Assembly (NCBI GenBank): GCA_001949185.1 | Contig: BDGG01000002.1 | Coordinates: 1,257,851 to 1,321,850, forward strand | DNA length: 64,000 nt | From: Ramazzottius varieornatus | Lineage: Eukaryota > Tardigrada > Eutardigrada > Parachela > Ramazzottiidae | Direction of reading: 5' to 3' | Shown: piece after piece, positions 43,634 to 54,681 of the stretch | How the letters are laid out: each line of letters starts with the position of its first letter | How positions within the stretch are numbered: the stretch's first letter is position 1 | The notes under the pieces: model-generated | What the model saw: only the letters and a program-made list of their open reading frames with translations | Databases searched by the model: none | What the model was told of the DNA's origin: nothing | Translations under genes and position numbers: made by a program

Positions 43634-46600
43634 ATGTCCGACAACGGCGGCAGCAAGCAGAGCAACCCCAAGCTGCGCAAGTTTGGTCTGATGTTGATAG
43701 GTGCACAACTGGCCTTCATCGCGCTGTTCGCCGTCTTTGTCCAGTACGACTGGGACGCACTGCCCGTTTCCCTGCGATCGCTGAGCCACCAACCCTCTCG
43801 CACCTACCGAGCTACCCACAATGACACTGCCGAACTGACCGCTGTCGGTTTGGATCCCCGTCTGCAACAAGTCAAATATCCCCTCCGCGATTATTTCTCC
43901 AGTAAGTGTATGGTTGGCCAATCAAAGTATAAGTGTAATCAATTGTTGTGGACTGCATCTCGTCATGTTTGGCCGAAGGGGCCCGTTTTTCCAGAAACCC
44001 TGCTGCCGGGAATCGTTCGCTTGAACACCCTGGGTCGTACCAAAACGGGATCTGTTTGACTTCTTGTAGTCGTGACGATGGTTGATGCTGGCGTGGTGGG
44101 ATAGCATCAGTCGAACTGGTTTAGTTGTCGCGTGTTCGAATTCGCTTCAGTTGCTTTTTCACTTCATGTTTATGTTTTCGTGTTTCATCGCGTTGATGTC
44201 ACTTGTTTTGCGCTTTCGTTGCAGGCTTGAGCGAACTTCCAGGAAGAGAAGACACTCCGAAAGCTTTCAACCATTTTAGCAGCGCCTTGCTGCGTTCTTG
44301 TTTTGAGGCGTTAGTCCGTCTGTCTTAGCCAGCAAATTGATACCAAGATACTGCGCGAACTTGAGTATCTTGTAGGCGACAGTTATTGACATTGAATTGC
44401 TGATTAATACCAAGAGACGAGTAGGGAAAAGAAGAAACGGTCGATAGTTCAGTCTTTATTATTTTTTAACGACACAACATTGCTGCGAACCCCGGAACCC
44501 AGATGGATCTCTGCACTCGCGTCACCAGACAGGAATAGATCGAAGTTAAATTACTGCGCGGAAGTGCTCTTTTGATGGATCGCTGTCATTTTCCCGGCCA
44601 TACTTTTGCCTGTCTGCCCTTTTCGCTGACACGATCATAATCGATGATTTGAAGAGACCTTGCAGGAGAGACTGTTTCTTCAGCACAAACAAATTGTTCC
44701 GTGATAATCGAATCAGAAATTGAACTTGTCCGTTACATCTCTTGAAGAAAGTTACAAGAAGGCAGATAATCCGCTGTAATAGTGTTTCCTCGTCGACCCA
44801 AAACATGAGCAAGGTAGATACCACAGAAAGAAAGGTACCGACAAATTCTGGGAATCTTTTTCAGCTCCCATTTTCGGAACTTTCACAGTGGACGACACGC
44901 ACCTGCATATAGTGCTGCTGTGCCAAGACGCGAAATGCTGTATGCAGATGTGTGATGTTTCTTGGGTTCTTCGCTATTTTTATCGAATTGTTTATTCTTT
45001 CAACAAGGTAAAATCAATGCAATCTTGCCGTTCTGCAGATGATGTTTGAATAAAGAGCCATAAAGGCTTTCAGGAATAGTCTCGTGCCTGGTGGATATAC
45101 ACGAGACTTCACTTTAACTTTGGACCGCTTTAGTGCACCTGTGAATATTCTGTGTATTCTGTCCATCACGCCCGTCACAAAGAAGGTTTTTCAGGGTTCC
45201 CCGCACTATGAACACGCACTATGAATATCGATAGTCGATCTTAAGTGCAGTATTGTCCGGAAATGTGCCTAGAAAAAACAGTCTTCGGAAGAGTATAGAA
45301 TAACTATGAACAGCCGAGAACCCATATGTTCAGCGACCCGTTCTTTCAATCGTCCTTTCTTCAAACTGTTATACCTACAAAATTCTTCCGAGACCTCGAG
45401 GCAACATGTGATGCCATTGCATCAGCGTAAAATGCCGTAGATAATGGTTGACAGCACTCAGAACTAGTTAATCCTCAGCTTGAGGCAAACAAACCCCGAA
45501 TAATAATTTAAGTCTCAAGTACACAATTATTGACGGCACGGGTTTGACGAGTTGAGGAAGACCGGCAAGGCCGTGCCGGAAAGTTCCACAATTGTTTTCG
45601 TGATCTGAAGAGGTTTTTTGTTTTTGCAGTGTATGGCGACATTCAGATTATGATATTCCTGGCTTTCGGTCTTTTCATTGCCTGTTTTAAAAGGTAAGCA
45701 AATCTGGAAAAAGTGACAGAATATTTTAACCGGAAGGTTGTTGGAAGTTAACGCATGAGGGTTAGCGGCATTCATCACGATAGACCGACCGGTTCTTATC
45801 GCGGACTTCACGTCATTTATGATACGGGCAGGAAGTTTACGAGCTGTTTTCATGTCTTTGCAGATATGGATATTCAGCAACAGGCATGGCCTTTATGCTG
45901 TGTGCTTTCATCGTCCAATGGTCGACTCTGGTCCACGGCTTCTTTCATCTAACCCCCGACAACACTATCAACTTGAGTCTCATTACGTACGTCGCATACC
46001 CAACACGGAAACGTAAAACGAACAAGAGGGAAAACACAAACAAAAATCCAAAATAAAAATCACAGAAAAAACAATCGCACTTTTTACCGACACGGCCCTG
46101 AATGGATGATCACGTCCAACAAGGCCGTGCCGAGGGGTCAAATGGTGCGTTTTTCCCACTCGGAAGTTCAATAGTTACTGAAGTTTCTTTACGGATGATT
46201 GACCTTTGTAGCGAAGTCTCCCCCGATTAGTCAGCCCGAAAAACGCATTTCAGTCACGTCTTTTGTCTTGTCGACCTTAACGAAGCACGTGCTGAAGCGT
46301 GTTGTTAACGAACTAGAACGCTTTTCTGTAGGTTGATCTCCGCGGACTTTACTATCGCTGCCGTTCTCATTAGCACTTGTGTTCTCCTTGGTACTCTCAG
46401 CCCTCTGCAGTACATAGTCCTCGCTCTGATCGAAGTCGTTGTGTACGCCGGCAACGAGTGGCTGTGCCTGAGCGTCCTGCGCGTAGTCGATGTGGGTGGC
46501 GCCATCTACCTGCATACCTTTGCTGCCTACTTCGGCTTGGCGGTGGCCTTCGTACTGAACCGAAGAACCAAGGAATGTCTAAAGAGTCTGAAGGGCTTGA

Positions 46601-48406
46601 CGGCGTCTAGCTACTTCAATGAACTGCTGGCTTTCTTGGGAACGATCCTGCTATTCATCTACTGGCCCAGCTTCAACAGCGTCTTCGCACCGGCGGACTT
46701 GCAGCAGCGAGCGGTGATCAACACGGCCCTGGCGCTGCTGGCGTCAAGTCTGGCTACCTTCGCGATGTCGGCCATAGTGTTCAAAGAAAAGTTCAGCATG
46801 GTAAGAGATATTCTACAAAATAACAGAAAGAAAAACAATGCTTCGAACCAGAGCAAACTACTTTTGTGAGTGAATGAATGGCAGCTCGGCAAATAAACAA
46901 ACTCTACGTGACTGTCTTTCAGGTGGCGCATCCCTTCAGCCAAAAAGACTGACGATGTGCGCCACTTGAGAAAATGAATCTTGCCGGGCTCACCAAGTGG
47001 CGCACGTTCCCGGTCAAAGCTACTGACAACATGCTCCACTTGAGGAAACGTTCGTGTCGACTGAGAATGTGCGGCAGTCTGAGAAATAAACATACTCGTC
47101 AAGAGGGTTCCTCCAAGTAGCGCACGCTTCCAGCAATCAACACGAAAGAAGGGCGCCACTTGGGAAAGTGATCTTGTCGAGTTTGTTGCCGAGCTCTGAG
47201 TTCTCAAATGGCATGTTTTCGGTTCCTAATGCGTATTAATTACAATTGTGTTCTGCTCTGAACAGACCGTCATCCAGAATGGAGCTTTGGCAGGCGGTGT
47301 GGCGATCGGCTCCACGGCGGACCTGATGATCCAACCGTACGCCGCTTTGATGATTGGGTTCGCTGCTGGGACCCTGACGGTGATTGGATTCAAGTTCATC
47401 GCCGTAAGTTTATTGCTGACCTGAGACTCTGTATTTTTCGTTTAAACGTTATGGTGGGTATCGTTTCCGACCTTGAATATTTGCAGCCGGTGTTGGAAGA
47501 GCGATGGAAGCTCTTGGACATGTGTGGTGTGCAGTACCTCCACGGCTTGCCCGGTCTGTTTGCCGGTCTGGTCAGCGCACTGGTGTGTGGCATTGCCAAA
47601 GACGAAACATATGGCTCTAGGCAAGTCGACTGATCCAACATTCAAATGAAAGCGAGATATTTGCGTCATCCAGCCAGCATCCTGGCTTTTTTTCAAATGG
47701 CGCACGTTACCAGCCTGCGGCTTCGAAAATGTGCGCCACATGGGGAAACCAATCAAACTCGACAAGATAGTTGTTTCAGGTGGCGCACGCTGTTGGTCAT
47801 AACGTTATTAGCGTGCACCACCAGCGTGCACCACCAGCGTGCGAAAATAGTCGTGTCCAGTTTGCTTATCAAGCGCCAAAATATTTTGGCTGTGAGTTTT
47901 GATTCAGCGAGCTTTTTCTGTGTAGTTACTGGGAGGCTTTCCCAGCTGCAGTTCCCCCTGACAACTCCTCAGCGTATCAAAAACTGTTGGTGGAGTACCC
48001 TGCTCTGAAGCCCGGTTTCGGACGTACTCCGTGGATGCAAGCTGGCTTTCAGGTCCTTGCGCTGTTGGTCTCGGTTCTCATTGCCATGGTCTCCGGTCTG
48101 GTTACGGGTATTTCAACAGCAGTTGGATAAGCTTTCTCAGACGGAATGTGCAGTAGAATTTTCTTGTTAGGGTTGCTGCTGAAGCTGAGCGTCTTCGACC
48201 CAATCAAGCCGGCGGAAATGCTGTGCGATGATGAACTGTGGCTGATGCCGAAGGAGCTGTCTGAGGATCAGGAAGCTTCGGTAAGGGAGACACTGGAGCA
48301 GGTTCAGAAGATGCTGGACAGCCAACGGCAGAAGCTAGCCTTCAAGCCGACCATCGTGCGAAACGATCTGAACGGACTGCAGCCCTGTCTAAAGGTCCGA
48401 GCATAG
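43634..48406 (+). CDS. Rh-type ammonium transporter (Rhesus glycoprotein family), complete
   Basis: Eight exons, 43634-43901, 45630-45693, 45864-45986, 46332-46800, 47266-47403, 47487-47620, 47926-48107 and 48171-48406, read as 537 aa with all phases matching. Rh proteins are trimeric plasma-membrane channels for ammonia/ammonium and possibly CO2. Family marks: TM1 KLRKFGLML..FALFAVFV-like, the ICAF-VQWSTL block, DVGGAIYLHTFAAYFG (first pore His), LFIYWPSFNSVF, QNGALAGGVAIGSTADL, and YLHGLPGLFAGL (second pore His). The pore is therefore complete and the gene looks functional. The last about 75 residues form a cytoplasmic tail with a charged helical stretch. Intron 6 starts GCAAGT after AG, so it is a GC-AG intron. 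ATG 43634 was chosen because it precedes a short polar start and TM1; an in-frame upstream start is possible. Introns hold several short palindromes. Confidence 0.95.
45534..45578. repeat. 45-bp palindrome-tipped repeat in Rh intron 1
   Basis: Ends CGGCACGG and CCGTGCCG. A similar unit is at 46088-46132 in intron 3, so the pair brackets exons 2 and 3. Confidence 0.6.
46088..46132. repeat. 45-bp palindrome-tipped repeat in Rh intron 3
   Basis: Ends CGACACGGCC and GGCCGTGCCG. Direct-orientation partner of 45534-45578. Confidence 0.6.
46917..47165. repeat. Cluster of short AAGTGGCGCAC palindromes in Rh intron 4
   Basis: Three units of about 50-60 bp (near 46920, 46998 and 47113), each starting AGGTGGCGCA or AAGTGGCGCAC and ending in a form of GTGCGCCACTTGAGAAA. 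Two more are in intron 6 (near 47695 and 47778), one near 51158, and parts near 25800-25920. They are very short inverted-repeat elements or a repeated regulatory or structural site. Confidence 0.7.
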
Positions 48407-49244
48407 CCTTGGCTTTCGTGAAAACGAGGCTATGTCTCAATTCTGACTTGATGTAGAAAGTTGCCTTTCTGTTTTTATCTTTCCCTTCTGTTGTTTGACT
48501 TCCCTGTTGGCTTTTCGAAATGGTTATTGAGTCTTTGATTTTGACACTGCATTTTGATACATAGCTTTTCTTATCCACTTCTGTGATACAGTACTGAACA
48601 TCTTGTCCGCTTGCGCGAATATGAAAGAACAAATTCGATAAACTTTAGAGAACAGTGAAATATTGAGCACTGAGTAGGGAGAGAGAAGGATAGCTAGCCA
48701 AGCTTCAACGTGCTGATTCTACAGGTGGTTTACATTCAGTCGTAACAGTGAGGGGTGGCACACAGCGAGAAGGTGTGTTCGGGTCACAAACGGTTTCATG
48801 GCCACCTCGACTGCATCAAATGGTGTCCTTCATGCGAAAAGGATCGTCGATTAAAAACCGCGCCCATTCACGCAGCCGTAGAGCACCACCACATCGTCGT
48901 GTGCAGACACCACCAGCCCCGGTTAGAGGGGTTTAAAGCAGCGATTAAGACACTTGCGAAGTTAGGAAATAATCAAATATATGATGCCGGCATTTTAGCT
49001 GACGTAATTGCCTAGGCAAATTAGGTGGTCTGCCGGAACGTCAAGTATACTGCATGCTGCGTGGCTTAGTAGTTGATGGAGCGACGGGCTGCAAAACCTA
49101 CCATCGACTGTGACAGGATTTCTAGTCATTGTGGGTTCCAGCGCACGATTGGACGCAAGAAATTCATCAAAACTTACTGATACCACCTCCGATTTCAGCT
49201 GCTCCGATTCCATGGAGAACGTGAAGGGTAGTATTCGACGAGAA
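48407..49244. other. Rh 3' flank; no further gene
   Basis: 48758-48800 (CAGCGAGAAGGTGTGTTCGG) resembles the sequence near 6936 and 49225, so it may be a further fragment of the duplicated Ly6 upstream region. No coding region is recognised. Confidence 0.4.
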
Positions 49245-49430
49245 GGATTGTTCAGGTCACAAGCGGTTACATGGTCGACTCCGTAATCCTCAACATGTGC
49301 TGTTTATGGGCAGATTGTATCCGATCTGAACCACGGCATGGTGCCACAGTTACCACCATTTGACCAACCCGCGAACTTGCTTTATCATTCAAACAGTTTC
49401 ATCTCTGGCAGAGTGAGTTTTGCACGCAGT
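49245..49430 (+). repeat. Upstream part of the duplicated Ly6 region
   Basis: Matches 6930-7115 through several blocks, such as ATGGGCAGATTGTATCCGAT against ATGCACAGATTGTGTCCGAT and TTCAAACAGTT..GAGTGAGTTTTGC. This is the left end of a paralogous copy that resumes at 52811 after a transposon. Confidence 0.7.
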
Positions 49431-49542
49431 TACGATGTCAGTTTCGTTTAGCACCTACGCACATATGAGCCATCCGCAAAGCCGTGTACTATCCATCCTT
49501 CTTTCTTCTTCCCCTTTCCAAGGTTTACCTTGTATATTCATC

Positions 49543-52016
49543 ATGTTTGAAAGCACTCAGTCAACAATCTCTGCGACTTCCGACGGTTGCCCTTCTGTTC
49601 CTCCACAGCACAAGCCGATGGATAAACCGCGAAAGAGGCGATACTCGCAACGTCATCCGGACATGGAAGCTGCTCTGGCCGCTGTCAGCGACGGAATGTC
49701 CACCAGGATGGCCGCCGAGAAGTACAACATTCCTCAGAAGACTCAGTACAATAAAGTCAAGGGGGAACATTCGAAGAAGGTCGGACGTCCCAACACTTTG
49801 ACGCCAGAGGAAGAGAAGGAAATCTGCGAAATTCTCGTTCGTTGCTCCACGATCGGAGTTCCACTGGACAAGCGTACTTTGGTTGAGATCGTCAAAGCAA
49901 TCGCTCTGGCAAAAGGCAAGAACGGTGTTGCTGGTTCTCATCCGCACGGAGGATAACCTTCGGGATAATATCCCCAAAATGCTAAACGTAGAATATCCAC
50001 AATATCCAACTACCGGCTGCACAAGCACCAAGGATACCCTTGTCAGCAACGCTCTGTTTTTAGGCATGAACGAGGCTAAGTTTACCGATCGATGGCACCG
50101 AAAGTTTCTTCGCAGAAATCGCGAAATTTCCTCAAGGATCCTCAGCGCCGTAAGCTTCAAGAAGTCGAGAGAATTGACAAGGGCGCGCTGTGAACATTGG
50201 ATTTCGCTTCTACAGAAATTAAGTGACAATGGATTTCTCGACGATGCTGATGGAATATGGAACTTGGACGAGTCGGGATTTAGGCTGACGGAGTTGTTTG
50301 ATAAGGAGAGATCTACTCGAAGAGAGGAGTGGAGGAAGCGGTTGGGTACGTAAAAGGCACAGAGAGCGATCGAGAGAATATTTCTGTTCTGGCTATGGGA
50401 AACGCTGCTAGAAAGATGCTTCACCCGCTGATTCTTTACAAGGGGGAGATGCACATTGAATCACATTTCCGGGACTCTCACGATGCATTCTACGTTAGCA
50501 CCGATTCTTCGTGAGTAATGGACACTGAGGTTATGACCGAATTTCTCGAAAAAGAATTCCTGTCATCCATCATTTGTTCCAAGTTAAACCTTGTGCCAGT
50601 TTTAGAAAATGATACTTCCATCCGCATTTCGTTTCGAGGTGCGTGCGTAACGTCGAGGTTGACCTTTGTTATGTTACAGAACGTGTTGATTTTCGACGGA
50701 AATTCTTCTCATCTGAGCTGTGTCGCCTTTCTACTGGCCTGTATGGAGCATGAGAAGGAGATCCGAGTAGTAGTGCTTCCTTCTGGGCAGACTGCTTTCC
50801 TGCAGCCATTGGATAAAGAGGTGTTCGGGGGAGTGAATCAGAAGTAGCACATGCATCTCCGTGATTCCAGGGTTGACACATCCATCAATGTGAATAAACG
50901 CAAGCTTCTCTTTCGTTCGCAGTCCTATGACGGTAACAGCACTGTGAGAATATGGTGATAACATTTCACGTGTGTCACCATAACTTCCCTGCCTATGTCG
51001 AATCCAGACTTCCCGCCATACTCGTTCAATTCAGGTGAGACTACACCCGCCAAGGTTACCCTTGTTTATTAAGCTGTTTGCGATCACCAACCAACGAGAC
51101 TATGATTCAAAATAGAAAGGACGCTTCGCAAATAAAATCGGCTAGATTGGTTTCCCAGATGGCGCACTTTTTCAGTAATGTCGGCCAGAAGCCTGCGCCA
51201 GTTGGGGAAACTAACTTGTCGAGTTTATTTTCCGAGGTCCAATATGCCTATCGTGGGTAGGTTATTGTTCCGAGTGTCTTTGTTCCAGGTGGACCTTTGA
51301 AGGAAGGATTCCGCAAAACGGGAACTTTTTCCGTTAGACGCCGAACTGCTAAGACGCACGGTGGATCCTAACTTAGACATCGGGGAAGAAACAGAACTCG
51401 AAAGTGACCAGCACTTTGCTGATATCGCAAAAAGATCGGCCTGACCGATGACAAAACTACCACCTGCCTGCTGGAAATCAAAAAGGTCATGACAGGAGAG
51501 TCGATGGGCTCAGTCGTCGCCTTAGAATTCCATAAGAACTTGCTACGTAGCGCTCCTCAGAAGATTCGCGTTTGGATGTGTCCAATGGTAGCAGTCTCAC
51601 TGACAGCACGTACATCGGCACAAAGAAAGCTGCAATGGAAAAGAACAAACAGGAAGCCAAACGTTTAAGCACACTTCGAAGCGGCGGAGGGATGCACATC
51701 AGAAAGCAAAGGAATGAGCCTGAGCCCAAGCCAAGGATACCCTTGTACTGTTCTTCCAAAACGAAAGCGAAAGACTGCTGAGCAGGTTGCAGCGGAATTA
51801 GTAATTGATGTAGTCGCAGCACAGCCGGTCATCGATTCTTCAGTGGACAATCCGGAAGGTAGCCCTTCGAAAACCAGAACAGCGCGGCGGAAAGCACCAG
51901 CTAGGAATACCCCTGCTCCGCGAAAGAAACGTCCAGCTTCCATTTCCAAGGCAAAGCCTGTACCGAAGAAAAAACCTGCGGTTTCTGTTGTGAAGTCGAA
52001 GGCGAACAAAGCCTAG
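49543..52016 (+). pseudogene. Jerky/tigger-like DDE transposase, nearly complete but broken
   Basis: ATG 49543 starts a Ser/Thr-rich leader, then KPRKRRYSQRHPDMEAALAAV with MAAEKYNIPQKT, the N-terminal helix-turn-helix (CENP-B/pogo type). Next are a second DNA-binding region (HRKFLRRNREISSR, about 50095-50150) and the catalytic core: NLDESGF (50262-50282), LIFDGNSSHLS (50690-50721) and LPSGQTAFLQPLDKEVFGG (50779-50835). All three Asp are present. A long basic C-terminal tail ends at 52016 (KTRTARRKAPARNTPAPRKK region). Inactivation: a frame change near 49930, TGA where the core should read SSGWM (50513), a stop after the core at 50845 and further shifts. It is inserted inside the duplicated Ly6 region, between 49430 and 52811. 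Confidence 0.85.
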
Positions 52017-52810
52017 AAAGTCTTTTTTAATTCCGTCAAGTTGAAGTAAAGGCTCTCCTGTTTTGTTGTTTTGCTGAACCATTATGCGATCTCGCATACT
52101 GTAATGGTTCAGTCCTATGTGACGCCGAAAGTAGAAATAAACTGTCTGCGTGGTAGGTGCATATCGACGATTACCATCACTTCTAGCAAAAATCGGAACG
52201 GCTAAAACTTTACTAACTCTTGCTGGGTTGCCTTACGGCGGTAGTACACGATCAGCGGAGCTAGACTCAGCGCTGCGCTACCTGCAGATTCTGCAAAGTA
52301 AAGTAAGACCGTTAGTAAAGTCAGGCCTCCCTCCTCGTACATATGTATTTTTGCGCGTTACAGCAAGACTGTCCCGGTTTTCGAGAAAACTCTTTTTTCA
52401 GTCGCTGGTCATAAGTACCAGTTAAAACACGTTTGCTCTTGTTCTTCAAGCTCTCTAGTTTTATCTGAGCACAAGAGGAATCATTCAGATCGGAAGCATC
52501 GGATGAGTTAAGAAAAAATATTCCCCCGTATTTCTGAAATTTGTTAAAATCATGCGCGCCAAGTGACCGGAGAGAATTTTGAGCTTTTCAGTCGAACGTT
52601 CGCATCTTGACATTCTAGCTTTTGACCAAAAACTACTTTTTCGATGACACAAGCAGACAAGCAAAAATCGTTTTGGAGCCAAATTTCAAGATGGAGCTCT
52701 CGAAACAGTTTGCACCTCCGACTCGTAAACCGACGTCAGACAGTTTGAACAGAAGCTCCACGTTTTGAAACTATCCGAGATGTTCAGAAGATTAGTGCTG
52801 TTACAGAGAG
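52017..52810. other. Unrecognised DNA between transposase and Ly6 pseudogene
   Basis: No gene seen. Part of it may be the 3' end of the transposon or the decayed first exon of the Ly6 copy. Confidence 0.35.
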
Positions 52811-53223
52811 ATCGGTTGATCGGGGCTGCGCCGACTTGATGTCGGACGAAGAGCGAACATACTGCGGAATTTTGAATTCGACAATCGACATGTTCCCAGC
52901 AAGGCGTCATACTACTAATATGACGCTTTCTCGACTCTGTCGCATATCTGTGTTTGACCAAGCGTGTAAGTTTTGTTTCATTAGTAAAATAAGCATCTCG
53001 TTTTGCACTGGGAACCGACGTCATGGATAACATACCTGGGTGCTACTATTGGATGCGTGTCAGGGATCATTTTCATTTCGGCTCTTTTATGGTATCGTCG
53101 ATGGTTGTACCGAGGAAGAATGGTGTCGGTCGACTTGAGCGGACCGGAGATGTCCGTGGCCAGGAACGAAAATTGTCTGTGGAACGTCGTGGACGGTTTT
53201 CGTCGTCTTGGGATAAAATACTG
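52811..53223 (+). pseudogene. Ly6-like paralogue, broken copy
   Basis: 52811-52960 corresponds to exon 2 of the gene at 7261-8415 (RSVDRGC then LMSDEERTYCG), right after a conserved TGTTACAG acceptor. The downstream Cys that finish the three-finger domain are lost, and no exon 1 is seen. 53011-53223 corresponds to exon 3: the membrane segment reads LGATIGCVSGIIFISALLWY and the tail keeps VSVDLSGPEM..RNEN. The acceptor before it has changed from TTTGCAG to TTTGCAC. The copy is therefore dead, yet the exon 3 frame is still open to its stop. Confidence 0.8.
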
Positions 53224-54345
53224 AGTGCATTCCAACACAGGTGTCAACCAAGGTCAGAAAGGATTAAATCCAGGATTCAGTTCCTACCTGATCTCCGAAA
53301 ACAATACAATACCCTGACGGCTAGCACGCTTGGCCTTTCAGCGAGTTCGCTGTGACAGTTGGAGACCTGGACCTTCTTCAGTTCGCAAGTTTGGATTGTC
53401 TGTAGGCGGGAGAGGTTGTAAGCTTAGCCACCCCGCACCGGGTTTGTGAAGTCAGCCACGGCTGCAGCGTCTATCGCTTGATTGACTACAATCCATTCGT
53501 TCGAGCTGTGTACACTGCTCTTTGATTTCCAAATTTCAATATCACTGCAAACAAAAGAGCGTTCGTCATATATATTCTTCATTGTTCGTTCATTAACGCA
53601 TCGAACGCACATAGTGGAAAACGAATAGTTGATTTTGATTTAGAATGATTGTGATTTGTTGAGGTCACTTTCTTCCGCTTTCGGTAAGCTGTACGGTAAA
53701 TGGTTGACTGGTGCCAAAAAGAAATCGAAGAGCGATGTACACATGTCCAGCGAGTGGACTGTATTTGTTAATATATGTTAGTCTTGGCTTTTTAACATGG
53801 AATTTCTTCTCATTAATTGCGGATCTCTTGGATTCTCTGAGTCCTCCCTTTGACTGTACACGCACGAAGGGGAAGTCTGGACCAATCGAAGACGACGGCA
53901 CCGTGAAACTCAACCGTAGAAAACTGTCGGGAATCATTCAATTTCATGCAATTTCCTGCAATTTTCTACGGTTGATTTCCCGGTGCCGTGATTTTCGCTT
54001 GATCCAGACTTTCCCTTCATGCGTGTACCTAACATCATTCGACAGCCCATCATTTTATCCATCGATCTGTGCATAGACATTCGGAACTGAGCAAGAGCGA
54101 ATAGGCAAAATTAGACGGCTAACTTTACAACCTTTCCCTCGTATTAATACCATATTTCAGCAAATTTTTCAGTCTTTTACATTGTCTAATAATTTCTCGT
54201 ACTTTTTGTGTCGTATCATTAACTTTGGAGGCTCGTCGTCTGGTTGATATTGGCAACGTTAACACTACCTACAGCTAGATGCAGCAAAAAAGTCTCTGAC
54301 ATTTGACATTCTGTGATATAACTGGGCTGTAGCGGAATATGGAAA
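53224..54345. other. 3' part of duplicated region with M2 element
   Basis: 54200-54345 matches 8680-8845 and marks the right end of the duplication. The M2 element is listed separately. An end sequence TTAACTTTACAACCTTTCCC-like at about 54115-54147 resembles 18606-18764. Confidence 0.55.
53856..54028. repeat. MITE-like element M2, copy 2
   Basis: 173 bp with inverted ends GTACACGCACGAAGGGGAAG. The interior holds a second inverted pair around TCTACGGTTGA. Confidence 0.8.
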
Positions 54346-54681
54346 GTAAAATTTTTTTTTAATATAGTAACATTATATTAAAGTAGATGATAGTAGATGG
54401 TTTGAGCATCTACTGTATTTAGTAATATTTAGTAAACAGAATTGGGCACCGCATTCCAATATTTTTTTTACATAGCTAACGATTTTGAGAAAAAAGTCTG
54501 AGTCTAGCCTAGAAAACAAAAACACGCTAGACTATCGCTACTCACACTTAAAATGTAAAAATTTTCATCCAAACCGCGAGAAACAGGAAACGTGCCTAAA
54601 ACACAGGCTGCGTTACCCCTCTGAATATCAATGCTAATTCTCTGTCTTAAAACTTCCGAGGATCTCTTTTCACCGGTTCGG

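Noticed and set aside
46659-47207. 182-codon minus-strand frame
   Set aside because: Antisense to Rh exon 4 and the repeats of intron 4.
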